Of a stretch of 64,000 nucleotides of DNA, positions 8,149 through 17,932 are shown piece by piece. The notes beneath the pieces were generated by a model. That model saw nothing but the letters and a program-made list of their open reading frames with translations. It searched no databases and had not been told where the DNA came from. A program made the translations under genes and the position numbers. The stretch comes from Bog-532 sp963720945. Lineage in GTDB: Bacteria > Actinomycetota > Actinomycetes > Streptosporangiales > Streptosporangiaceae. Position 1 is the stretch's first letter, and every line of letters starts with the position of its first letter. Where the stretch lies: positions 248,001-312,000 of the forward strand of contig CAVRHH010000008.1 in NCBI GenBank assembly GCA_963720945.1, in the 5' to 3' direction.

Positions 8149-11100
8149 TCAGTTCCGAATCGGGGACCGCCAGATGGTCGGGGTTTCGCCGGTGGACGAG
8201 GCGGCGAAGCCGACACCGGTCAGGGTGCTGCCGGAGACGGCCAGCGCGGTGATCTGCTGAATGCCCTGGCCGCCGAGGCCGGTCGCCGACGGTGAGTTCG
8301 TCTTCCAGCTGAGCCCGTCGGCCGCCGTCCAGATGACGACATCCTGGTGCCCGTCCGCGCCGAACGTCCCGGTCGCGGTGAACCCGGCGCCGGTCGCGGT
8401 GACCGCGCTGACGGCGGCGGGCCCGCCGGGGGACGGCAGCAGGGACTCCGTCCAGGTCGCGCCGCCGTTGACGGACAGCGCGGCGAACGGCGCGGTCTGG
8501 CCGCCCGAGGTCGCCGACATCCCGGTGGCCACGATCCGGCGGCTGTTGATGGTCACCCGCTGGAGCTGCGCCCGGACCGAATTCATCGGCAGCGCAAGGG
8601 TCACCGCCTGCCAGGTGCGGCCGTTCGGCGAGATCCAGGCGGCCGGGCGCGGACCAGCGGCGCCGACGGCGACGAAGCCACCCGCGTCCGCCGTGGCGGC
8701 CAGCATCTGCCGGGACATCCCGGCCCCGTCCAGCGCCCCGGCGGCCACGTCCGTGCCACGCTGCCAGCCGGTCAGGCCGGCCGACCACCAGGCCGCGGCG
8801 ACCGTGCGCCCCGCGACCTGCTGGCGCCCGACGATGACGTAACCGCCCTGGCCGGCCGCGGCGGCGACGGTGAAGACACCGGCGCCGGCGAAGGCGGGGG
8901 CGCTGTCGGCGGCCTGCCAGGCCTGACCATCCGCCGAGGTGACCACGACCGGGTGCTGGGCCGCCGCGGACTGGACACCCCCGACCGCGACCCATCCCGC
9001 GATGCCCTGCGCGACGCTGGACAGCGTCTGCAGGCCGGGCCGGTTCAGCGCGGCCGCGGGCGCGCCGGTGCCACGCGTCCAGCTGGTGCCCGCGTTGGCG
9101 GAGAACCACGTCGCCGGGAAGCCGTTCGCGCCGCCGACGGCCACCTGGCTGCTGCCGTCGGCCGCGATGTCGTCCACAGCGACCTGCGGCTCGACGGCGC
9201 CCGGGATGCGCGCGAAGCTGACCGGGGTGAGCCGGCCCGCGTTGTCGAGGGTCAGCGTGGGCTGCTGGCCGAGTGGCCCGGCGGCCGTGCTGCCCGCGGC
9301 GACGACGGCGCCGCCGGTGGTCACGGCCACCCCCGCGATGGTCCCCGCAGTGGCGCTGCCCAGCACGCCCACCGGGCGCCAGGCTGTGCCGCTGGCGCTA
9401 GTGAACGCGAGGAGGTTGCCGGCGCTGCTGCCGGTGATCACGGCACCCGCCGGGCCGCCGTCCACGGTGGCCACGGTGAGCCCCGCACGGCCCTGGGCGG
9501 TGACGGTGGTGGCGAACTTCCAGGCCGCGCCGTCGGCGGAGGTGAACACCACAGCGCCGGTCCCGGCGCTGGACTGGCCGGGGCGGACGGCCACCAGCCC
9601 GTTCGCCGTCGCCGCGAGCCCGGCGACCGCCGCCGTCGCCCCATTGCTGACCGGAACGGTCACCGCGGTCCAGGTCGCACCGTTGTCCGTGCTCCGCCAC
9701 ACCCCGGATGAGCGCACCGTGACCGCACGCTGGTTTGCGCCCGTGCCCTGCGCGGCGCTGGCGGTGACCACACCGGAAACGACGATGTTCCGGCCGGTCA
9801 CGGCGGCGGACGTGAGGGCCCCGGCCGTGCCGCCGCCGGCCGTCAGACGCAGCTGAGCCGCGCCAAGCCGGCGCCAGTTCACACCGTTGGCGGACGTCCA
9901 GACGACGGGGGTTGCCGCCGCCGGATCGCCGGGCGGCACGTTCTCGCCCACGGCGAGGAAGCCCCCGGCCATCCGGCGCAGCACGTTGACCTGGTCCCCG
10001 CTCTGCATCGGGGCGATCCCCTGCGCCGAGGCGAGCGTCCAGGCCATGCCGTCACGGCTGGTCCAGATCGCGCTGGGCCCGAGCGCGGCCCATTGGCCCT
10101 GACCACCCGCGATCAAAGCCGCCGGGTGCCCGGGCGCCGGATCCCCGCCGCCGGCGGCCTGTTCGGTGCCGAGGGCCCACGTCCGGCCGCCGTCGTCGGA
10201 GACGAAGAACTGCGCGCGGCCGATCCGTGCGCCTTCCTGAGAGCCGACCGCGACGACCAGCGAGCCGGAACTGGCCACGCGGGTGAGGGCCTGGCTGATG
10301 CCGCGCGCCGCGTCGGCGGGGGTGGTGCTGAAGTCGTTACCGGCGGGCGTGGCAGGCGGGAAACCCACGGACAGGTTCGCAGGCGCCGGGCCAACCCCGC
10401 CGTTACCGCCCCCGAAGGCCGCGACGACCGCGACACCGACCGCGACCATGGACACCATGGGGAGCGCGGCGCGGATCGCCCACCGCTTGATGCCGGCCGC
10501 GGACAGCGGTGAGGGCACGGCGCCGTCCGCGGTGTCCTGGGACGTCCTGGGCGAGGGGACCAGGGCGCGCAGCCGTCCCCGTCGCGTACCGCCGGCTCCG
10601 GGCCGGCCGTCCTCGCCGTCCTCGCCGTCCTCGCGATTCCGGGCGTCACCGGGCCGCCTGCCGCCCGGGAGCGCCAGCAGCGGCCGGCGGGGCGGCGGCA
10701 CTGTCCCGTTGCCCCGCGGCAGCCCGGAGCCGGGGAACTCGAATCCGGGTGGTCCCGAACCGGGCGGCCCGGCCGGCGGGGTCATGGCCGGCGCGGAGGC
10801 GTACCCGGTTGGCCGGGTGCGGTAGGACGCGGCATCGTCGTCATCGTCGAGGCCGCCGGGCGCGCCGTCCGGCGGGACGAAGCCGGCCTGCCCCGGCGGG
10901 GGCGCGTCGCCCGGATAGCCGAACTCGTAGCCGGGGGCGCCTTCGCGTGGTGCCGCGGGCCGCCCGGTGCGGGGCGGCACGATCGTGTCGTCCGCCGCGG
11001 CGTAGCCGGGCTGCACGCCGCCGTTCCGGCCCGCTGTGGCCGGCTGCACCGGCTCCGGAAGGGGCTCGTAGCCGAACTCGTAGCCGGGCGCGTAGGCACG

Positions 11101-12106
11101 CGCCGGCGCGGCCGCTGGGCCGGCCCCGTAGGCGCCGTCCGGCGGGTACGCACCGTCTGGCGGGTATGCACCGTCCGGGGGGTACGCACCGTCCGGGGGG
11201 TACGCACCGTCCGGGGGGTACGCACCGTCCGGGCCGTAGCGTCCGGGGGTACGCACCGTCCGGGCCGTAGGCACCGTCCGGCGGGTACCCGCTATCCGGG
11301 CCGTAGGCGCCCTCCGGCGGGTAGACGCCATCCGGGCCGTAGGCGCCCTCCGGCGGGTAGACGCCATCCGGACCGTAGCCGCCGTCCGGGTCAGCGCTGC
11401 CCGGGAGCGCGCGCGGGGCCGCCGGAGCCGGGCCGTCCGGGTAGCCACGGCCGGGTGGCGGTGCGTAGGTCCGCGGCGCCGCGCCGGGGGCCGCCTCCAG
11501 CGCATACGGGTAACCGGGTCCCGGTGCGGGCGGCCGCGCCGCGTACGGATTCACCGTCCGCGGTGGCTCGTACGGATACACGGCCGGCGGCTCGTACGGA
11601 TAGGCCGGCGGCGGCTCGTAGGGGTAGGCCGCCTGAGGGTCGTACGGATAGGCCGGCGGCGGCTCGTCCGGGTACGCCGTGGGACTCATAGGGGTAGGCC
11701 GCCTGAGGCTCGTACGGATAGGCCGGCGGCTCGTCCGGGTACGCCGGTGGGACTCATAGGGGTAGGCCGCCTGAGGCTCGTACGGATAGACCGTCTCCGG
11801 CTCGTACGGGTAGCCGGACGGCGGCTCGTGGCGGGAGGGCGCCCGCTCGTACGGGTACCCCGGCCCGGAGGGATACGCCGACGGCGCGGGCTCGTACGGG
11901 TACGCCTCGGGAGGCTCGTCCGGGTAGGCCGGCTCCGGCGGGTACGGGTAACCCGGCCCGGCCGCGGCGGTGCCCGGCCCGGGCCCGAATCCATCTGGGG
12001 GATCCGGCTCACGCCAGGCTTCCGCTCCCCCGTGGTCGGGCCGACGGATACGCACGCGGCGGGGACGCCGGGCGTCGCCATCCCGGGGGCTGCCTGTCGT
12101 ACTCAC
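8149..12106 (-). CDS. Membrane-anchored, repeat-rich propeller protein (frame broken in the repeats)
   Basis: The gene must be read in two frames. From a GTG at 12106 (GAGG seven bases upstream) one frame gives a disordered N-terminus with repeats of the type AYPYEPPP and GAYGPDGVYPPE. At about 11235-11250, where one repeat has a run of five instead of six C on the coding strand and lacks three more bases, the sense passes to the frame that ends at 8149. That frame continues the GAYPPD repeats, has one transmembrane helix (RAALPMVSMVAVGVAVVAAF), then about 700 extracellular residues with recurring Trp-containing blocks such as IWTSRDGMAWTLAS and VWTSANGVNWRRL, typical of BNR/sialidase-like beta-propellers. 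Two further compensating shifts lie near 11685 and 11755. The function is unknown; catalytic sialidase residues were not identified. Confidence 0.6.
11128..11830. repeat. Tandem Tyr/Pro-rich coding repeats
   Basis: Within the propeller gene, 11128-11385 carries 18-bp units coding for GAYPPD-type repeats; three adjacent copies contain runs of six G (plus strand) and one divergent copy at 11245-11249 has five. From about 11560 to 11830 a second set codes for PYEP/PDEP units, including a near duplication of about 70 bases whose two copies differ by one G. These are the places where the reading frame changes. Confidence 0.8.
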
Positions 12107-12734
12107 CTTTTCCCTCGGAGCTGGACGGGGCACATGCCTCGCCGAACCGGATGATGACCTATGTCCCCTACGCGGCGATCGTACCTTCCGGCATCGTGAT
12201 CAGACGGGGTATTCGAGGTCGCCGCAGCTCAGGGCCGCACACCAAGGGACGCCCGCGCCGCGAAGGCAGCCCCGGGCCGGCCCCGGCGGCCCCGGCGCCC
12301 CGGCGGCCCCGGCCGGGCCCGGCCGCACGCCCCCGGCCGCCGCCCGCTTAACGGGCAGAGTTCTGGGTCGCATGGACGCGTCGTAGTTTAAGTAGTTGTA
12401 TTCGTTTTTGGCGCGTCAGGATGTGGTCGACGGCGGCTGACCTGGGCTCCTATAGCGACGCTGGCAGCCACGTTCGAGGTGTCGCCGTCGCGGCACGCCC
12501 GAAGTTGATACCAGACGAGGCCCATGTGCCAGTTTCTCTGCCCGTAGGTGCCGCCGCCCCGCGCCAGCGGCCGTCTTGTTCACCGCACGGATCACGGGAG
12601 GTGACAGGTGCCACAGGCGTTGCGGGCGTTACGGGCGGCCCTTAGATTCTTCAGGCCCCCGGGCCAGGACTCCCAGGTAATCTTGATGCCGAGCAAAGAT
12701 CGCATTCAAACTGCGGAAGAGGGCGATATTCGCC
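12107..12734. other. Intergenic region upstream of kgd
   Basis: About 630 bases between the divergent starts of the propeller gene and kgd. Short open frames here lack convincing ribosome sites and codon bias. The segment 12350-12420 is less GC-rich than its surroundings and may hold promoters. No clear -35/-10 pair, riboswitch or repeat was recognised. Confidence 0.5.
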
Positions 12735-15700
12735 GTGTCTTCTGAGTCAACGCGTGCTAACGCGGACCTCAGCGAATCGGAGCAGACCCAGACCGGGACG
12801 GCGCAACCCGCCGCAAGCCCGGACGGGTCGCTCAGAGCCAGCCAGCAGCCTCGCCAGGCGGCCGGCGCAGCGCCAGGGCGGACGGCTGGGCCGCCCGCGC
12901 CCGATCCGCACCTGAATGCATCCGACTTCGGCGCGAACCAGTGGCTGGTGGATGAGCTGTACCAGCGCTACCTCGCCGACCCCGGATCCGTCGACCAGGC
13001 CTGGTGGAGCTTCTTCTCCGACTACCGGTCCGGCCCCGCCGCGGACGAGCAGACGGCCCGCCCCAACGGCGCGGCGCCCGCCGCCGCGGCGAGCGCCCCG
13101 GCCGCACCCGCGAGGCCGGCGGCGCCGGCGTCCCCGGCCGCTCCGGCCGCGCCCGCGCCGGCCGCCCCGGCACCTGCGCCGGCCCGTCCCGCGCCGGCGC
13201 CGGCCGCCCCCGCGGTGGCGCAGCCCCCGGCCGCGAGCCAGCCGGACGGGCAGCGGAACCGGCTGCGCGGCACGGCCGCGCGGACGGCCTCGAACATGGC
13301 CAGCAGCCTGGGGGTGCCGACCGCGACCAGCGTCCGGGACATCCCGGCCAAGCTGCTGATCGACAACCGCATCGTGATCAACAACCATCTCCGGCGCGGC
13401 CGGGGCGGCAAGGTCTCGTTCACCCACCTGATCGGGTACGCGGTGGTCCGGGCGCTGGACGCCGTGCCGGCCATGAACGACTCCTTCGCCGAGGACGACG
13501 GCAAGCCGGTCCTGGTGGCGCCCGACCACATCAACCTCGGGCTGGCCATCGACGTGAGCAAGGACGACGGCTCCCGCCAGCTGCTCGTGCCCAACATCAA
13601 GGGCGCGCAGACCATGGATTTCCGGCAGTTCTGGACCGCGTACGAGGACGTCGTGCGCAAGGCGCGGATCGGCAAGCTGGCGGTCGAGGACTTCGCGGGC
13701 ACCACGATCAGCCTGACCAACCCGGGCACCATCGGGACCGTCCACTCCATCCCGCGGCTGATGCCGGGACAGGGCTGCATCGTGGGGGTCGGCGCGATGG
13801 AGTACCCGGCCGCCTACCAGGGCGCCGCGGAAGAGACCCTCGCCCGGCTGGCCATCAGCCGCCAGGTGACGCTGACCTCTACGTATGACCACCGGATCAT
13901 CCAGGGAGCCCAGTCCGGGGAGTTCCTGCAGCGGATTCACCAGCTGCTGCTGGGCGAGGACGGCTTCTACGAAGGCATCTTCACCGCGCTGCAGATCCCG
14001 TACGAGCCGGTCCGCTGGGTCAAGGACATCTCCGCCGGGCACGAGAACGACATCACCAAGCCCGCCCGGGTGCAGGAGCTCATCCACGCCTACCGGGTGC
14101 GCGGCCACCTGATGGCTGACACCAACCCGCTGGAGTTCCCCCAGCGCAAGCACCCCGACCTGGACATCAACCAGCACGGCCTGACGCTGTGGGACCTGGA
14201 GCGCGAGTTCGCCACCGGCGGTTTCGGCGGCCGGCCGCTGATGAAGCTGCGCAAGATCCTCGGCGTGCTGCGGGACTCCTACTGCCGCACGGTCGGCGTC
14301 GAGTACATGCACATCCAGGAGCCGGACGAGCGCGCCTGGATCCAGGCGCGGATCGAGCGGCCGCACCAGCGGCCCGGGCACGACGAGCAGATCCGGATCC
14401 TGTCCCGGCTGAACGTCGCCGAGGCGTTCGAGATGTTCCTGCAGACGAAGTTCGTCGGGCAGCGCCGGTTCTCGCTCGAGGGCGCGGAGTCGCTGATCCC
14501 GCTGCTGGACGCGGTGATCACGGAGGCGGCGGACGCGGGCCTGGACGAGGCGGTCCTGGGGATGGCGCACCGCGGCCGGCTGAACGTGCTGGCCAACATC
14601 GTGGGCAAGTCCTACGGGCAGATCTTCAACGAGTTCGAGGGCAACATGGACCCGCGCAGCACGCAGGGGTCCGGCGACGTGAAGTACCACCTCGGCGCGG
14701 ACGGGGTGTTCAAGAGCCCGGACGGCACGCAGATCACCACCACGCTGGTGGCCAACCCCAGCCACCTGGAAGCCGTGGACCCGGTGCTCGAGGGCGTGGT
14801 GCGAGCCAAGCAGGACGTCCTGGACAAGGGCAAGGCCGGCGGCTTCACGGTGCTGCCCGTGCTGATGCACGGCGACGCCGCGTTCGCCGGGCAGGGAGTG
14901 GTCGCGGAGACCCTGAACCTGTCCCAGCTGCGCGGCTACCGAACCGGCGGCACCGTGCACATCGTGGTCAACAACCAGCTCGGCTTCACCACCGGGCCGC
15001 AGTCCGGCCGGTCCAGCGTCTACCCCACCGACGTCGCCCGGATGATCCAGGCGCCGATCTTCCACGTGAACGGCGACGACCCGGAGGCGGTCGTCCGGGT
15101 CGGGCAGCTCGCCTTCGAATACCGGCAGGCCTTCCACAAGGACGTCGTCATCAACCTGGTCTGCTACCGCAGGCGCGGCCACAACGAGGCGGACAACCCC
15201 TCGTTCACCCAGCCGCTCATGTACGACCTCATCGAGGCCAAGCGCTCCACCCGCAAGCTCTACACCGAGTCGCTGATCGGCCGGGGCGACATCACGATGG
15301 AGGAGGCCGAGGCGGCGCTGCGCGACTACCAGCGGCAGCTCGAGCGGGCCTTCACCGAGACGCGCGAGGCGGCGCAGCGGCCGCCCGAGCCGGGCGCGGT
15401 CGTCCGGCCGGAGCCGGAGGAACGGCCGGTCAACCACCCCGCCGTCAACACGGCCATCACGATCAACACCGTCAAGCAGGTGATCGAGACCCAGGTCAGC
15501 ATGCCCGAGGGCTTCACGCCGCATCCGCGGCTGCAGCCGCAGCTGGCTCGGCGCGCGGCCATGGTCGCCGAGGACACCATCGACTGGGCGACCGGTGAGC
15601 TGCTGGCCTTCGGCGGCCTGCTGCTGGACGGCCATCCGGTCCGGCTCGTCGGGCAGGACAGCCGGCGTGGCACGTTCGGGCAGCGGCACGCGGTCGTGGT

Positions 15701-16592
15701 CGACCGGCGTAACGGCAACGAATACACGCCACTCAAGCGGTTCGACAACGGGAGCTGCAAGTTCTACGTGTACGACTCGCTGCTGTCGGAGTTCGCGGCG
15801 ATGGGTTTCGAGTACGGATACTCGGTGGCCCGGGAGGGCGCGCTGGTGGCCTGGGAGGCCCAGTTCGGCGACTTCTTCGACGGCGCCCAGTCGATCATCG
15901 ACGAGTTCATCAGCGCCGGCGAGCAGAAGTGGGGGCAGCATTCCGGCGTCGTCCTGCTGCTGCCGCACGGGTTCGAGGGCCAGGGACCGGACCACTCCTC
16001 CGCGCGGATCGAGCGGTTCCTCACCCTCTGCGCGCAGGACAACATGACCGTCGCGATGCCGACCACCCCGGCCAACTACTTCCACCTGCTGCGCTGGCAG
16101 GGGATGTCCGGGCGGCGCAAGCCGCTTATCGTGTTCACGCCGAAGTCGATGCTCCGGCTGAAGGCGGCGACCTCACCGGTCTCCGCCTTCACCAGCGGCT
16201 CGTTCCAGCCGCTGATCGGCGAGCCGGAGGAGTTCGACCCGGCGCAGGCGCGCAAGGTCGTGCTCTGCTCGGGCAAGATCTACTGGGACCTGGTGGCACG
16301 GCGCGCCGCCGGGTCAACGACTGCGATCGTCCGGGTGGAGCGGCTCTACCCGCTGCCGCTGAACGAGCTCAAGGCGGAGCTGGCCCGGTACCCGTATGCG
16401 GAGGAACTCGTGTGGGCCCAGGAAGAGCCAGAAAACATGGGCGCCTGGCCGCGGATGGCGCTGAGGCTGCCGGAACTGCTGGGCCGGAGGCTGGAGCTCG
16501 TGTCGCTGCCGGCCAGCTCGGCGCCGGCGACCGGCTCGGCCAAGCAGCATGCGGCGACACACAGGGAGCTGATCGAGGCGGCTCTGGCCTGA
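12735..16592 (+). CDS. kgd: Multifunctional 2-oxoglutarate decarboxylase/dehydrogenase (E1 with E2-like domain)
   Basis: A 1285-residue fusion typical of actinobacteria. The N-terminal segment has NQWLVDELYQRYLADPGSVD, then an Ala/Pro linker (about 100-180), then a succinyltransferase-like domain with DHRIIQG at about 385-391. The C-terminal two thirds is the thiamine-diphosphate E1 part: MAHRGRLNVLAN, VKYHLG, and GDAAFAGQGVVAETLN from about 713 for ThDP/Mg binding. It decarboxylates 2-oxoglutarate and feeds the TCA cycle together with E2/E3 partners; in relatives the FHA protein GarA inhibits it. GTG at 12735 is followed by the expected MSSES-type leader. The small DUF6104 gene follows 26 bases downstream. 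Confidence 0.95.
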   Translation: MSSESTRANADLSESEQTQTGTAQPAASPDGSLRASQQPRQAAGAAPGRTAGPPAPDPHLNASDFGANQWLVDELYQRYLADPGSVDQAWWSFFSDYRSGPAADEQTARPNGAAPAAAASAPAAPARPAAPASPAAPAAPAPAAPAPAPARPAPAPAAPAVAQPPAASQPDGQRNRLRGTAARTASNMASSLGVPTATSVRDIPAKLLIDNRIVINNHLRRGRGGKVSFTHLIGYAVVRALDAVPAMNDSFAEDDGKPVLVAPDHINLGLAIDVSKDDGSRQLLVPNIKGAQTMDFRQFWTAYEDVVRKARIGKLAVEDFAGTTISLTNPGTIGTVHSIPRLMPGQGCIVGVGAMEYPAAYQGAAEETLARLAISRQVTLTSTYDHRIIQGAQSGEFLQRIHQLLLGEDGFYEGIFTALQIPYEPVRWVKDISAGHENDITKPARVQELIHAYRVRGHLMADTNPLEFPQRKHPDLDINQHGLTLWDLEREFATGGFGGRPLMKLRKILGVLRDSYCRTVGVEYMHIQEPDERAWIQARIERPHQRPGHDEQIRILSRLNVAEAFEMFLQTKFVGQRRFSLEGAESLIPLLDAVITEAADAGLDEAVLGMAHRGRLNVLANIVGKSYGQIFNEFEGNMDPRSTQGSGDVKYHLGADGVFKSPDGTQITTTLVANPSHLEAVDPVLEGVVRAKQDVLDKGKAGGFTVLPVLMHGDAAFAGQGVVAETLNLSQLRGYRTGGTVHIVVNNQLGFTTGPQSGRSSVYPTDVARMIQAPIFHVNGDDPEAVVRVGQLAFEYRQAFHKDVVINLVCYRRRGHNEADNPSFTQPLMYDLIEAKRSTRKLYTESLIGRGDITMEEAEAALRDYQRQLERAFTETREAAQRPPEPGAVVRPEPEERPVNHPAVNTAITINTVKQVIETQVSMPEGFTPHPRLQPQLARRAAMVAEDTIDWATGELLAFGGLLLDGHPVRLVGQDSRRGTFGQRHAVVVDRRNGNEYTPLKRFDNGSCKFYVYDSLLSEFAAMGFEYGYSVAREGALVAWEAQFGDFFDGAQSIIDEFISAGEQKWGQHSGVVLLLPHGFEGQGPDHSSARIERFLTLCAQDNMTVAMPTTPANYFHLLRWQGMSGRRKPLIVFTPKSMLRLKAATSPVSAFTSGSFQPLIGEPEEFDPAQARKVVLCSGKIYWDLVARRAAGSTTAIVRVERLYPLPLNELKAELARYPYAEELVWAQEEPENMGAWPRMALRLPELLGRRLELVSLPASSAPATGSAKQHAATHRELIEAALA

Positions 16593-16618
16593 TTGGCCCT
16601 GACCAGCACGGAGAGCAG

Positions 16619-16792
16619 ATGTACTTCACCGACCGCGGCATCGAGGACCTGGATGAGCAGCGGGGCGATGAGCAGGTCAGCCTGTCCTGGCTGGCCGGGC
16701 GGCTGCGGGACTTCGTGGACCTGAACCCGGAGTTCGAGACGGCGGTGGACCGGCTGGCCACCTGGCTGGCGCGCCTCGACGACGACGAATGA
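16619..16792 (+). CDS. DUF6104 family small protein
   Basis: A 57-residue acidic protein: MYFTDRGIEDLDEQRGDEQV near the N-terminus and a C-terminal helix ending TWLARLDDDE. This short family is regularly found just downstream of kgd in actinobacteria and has no known function. ATG at 16619 follows GGAGAGCAG, and the gap to kgd is only 26 bases, so it is probably on the same transcript. A role linked to 2-oxoglutarate dehydrogenase is inferred from position only. Confidence 0.8.
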   Translation: MYFTDRGIEDLDEQRGDEQVSLSWLAGRLRDFVDLNPEFETAVDRLATWLARLDDDE

Positions 16793-16852
16793 GGGCCGCG
16801 TTCCCGGCACCGGCCGGGACGCGACAGTGTCCCCGGGCCGTCCGCGGCGTTA

Positions 16853-16887
16853 CGATACATCTTGACGGTATAAGACAAGATATATCG
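16853..16887. promoter_or_regulatory. Palindromic operator candidate for the PadR-type regulator
   Basis: CGATACATCTTG at 16853-16864 and CAAGATATATCG at 16876-16887 form an inverted repeat matching in 11 of 12 positions around an 11-base spacer that contains TATAAG. It sits 45 bases upstream of the DUF4097 start and stands out as AT-rich. PadR regulators commonly bind such dyads containing ATACAT/ATGTAT-type half-sites at their own operons, so autoregulation is likely but inferred. Confidence 0.55.
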
Positions 16888-16932
16888 TGAGTATGCAGGA
16901 AGCCGGAACGCCACGCGGACAGGAGACAGCCG

Positions 16933-17932
16933 ATGCCGCACTGGACGGTGGATGCGCCCACGCGTCTCGCCTTCGACGACGTGACCGCGCTGAAGGTGCG
17001 GGCGATCGCCGGAATCCGTCGCCATCCTGGCCACCAGCGAGACGCCGGCGCTGGACATCACCCGGATCAGCGGCCAGCCGCTGGTGGTGACGCACGAGGA
17101 CGGCGTGCTGACCGTCAGCTATGAGGATCTGAGCTGGGACGGCCTGCTCGAGTGGCTGCGGCCACGCAGCCACTCGACCGAGATGACCGTCACGGTGCCG
17201 AGAGACTGCCCGGCGCAGGTCGGCGTGGTGGCGGCGACCGCGGTGCTGTCCGGCGTCACCGCGCGCACCTCCGTCCGGAGCGTCTCGGGCGCGATCACGC
17301 TGGACGGCCTGGCGGGCAGCGTGGACGCGCACACGGTCGGGGGTGACGTCGAGGCGCAGAACATCAGCGGCAGCGTCACCTTCAACTCGGTGTCCGGTGA
17401 CCTCACGCTCGCGGGCGGGTCGCTGGACCGGCTGGACGCCAAGACCGTCAGCGGCAGCGTGACCGCCGACGTCCATCTGGGCAAGCCGGGTAACGTCCGC
17501 GTCGCCACGGTCTCGTCGGACGTCGCCCTGCGGCTGCCGGCGGACCCGGACGCGCGGGTCAGCCTGCGGTCCGCCTCCGGCCGCGTCCGCAGCGAGTTTG
17601 ACTGCCTCAGCAGCGCACACTCCGCTGCGTCGCGCTCGGTGAACGGTACGCTAGGCGCCGGGACCGGCCACATTTCGGTCACCTCGCTGTCGGGCCGGGT
17701 GACGCTGCTCCGCCGCGTGCCGCACGCCCGGCCAGCGCCGGACAGCGCCGGGAACCCAGCGCCGCCGCGGGACCGCGCACCCGGCGGGCCGCCGCGGGAC
17801 GGTTCGCGCGAGAGCCCGGCCGGGGACAGCGCGGCAAAGGCGGGCGACCCGTGGGCGGCGGCCACCGGTACGCCGCCCGCGGACGGGGCGGGGGCCCACG
17901 ATGACGCACAGACGAAGGGCGACACTCGATGA
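16933..17932 (+). CDS. DUF4097 family beta-helix protein, interrupted by a frameshift
   Basis: Translation starts at ATG 16933 (CAGGAGA upstream) as MPHWTVDAPTRLAFDDVTAL, the usual family N-terminus, but leaves frame at GCCGGAATCC (17008-17017), where one extra base is present. Removing it restores SVAILATSETPALDITRISG and joins the long frame that runs to 17932. That part has stacked short strands such as SGAITLDGLAGSVDAHTVGG and NISGSVTFNSVSGD, the right-handed beta-helix pattern of DUF4097 (adhesin-like/LiaX-like) proteins. The final 80 residues are Pro/Gly-rich. It overlaps the PadR-type gene by four bases, a pairing common in actinobacteria. The function is unknown, perhaps envelope stress sensing. 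The shift may be a sequencing error. Confidence 0.7.

Noticed and set aside
12421..12645. 74-codon open frame upstream of kgd
   Set aside because: No ribosome site, weak codon bias and no recognisable sequence.
12747..16085. Very long open frame antisense to kgd
   Set aside because: It mirrors kgd codons, is rich in Arg/His/Val/Gly in antisense fashion and has no recognisable domain; kgd itself is certain.
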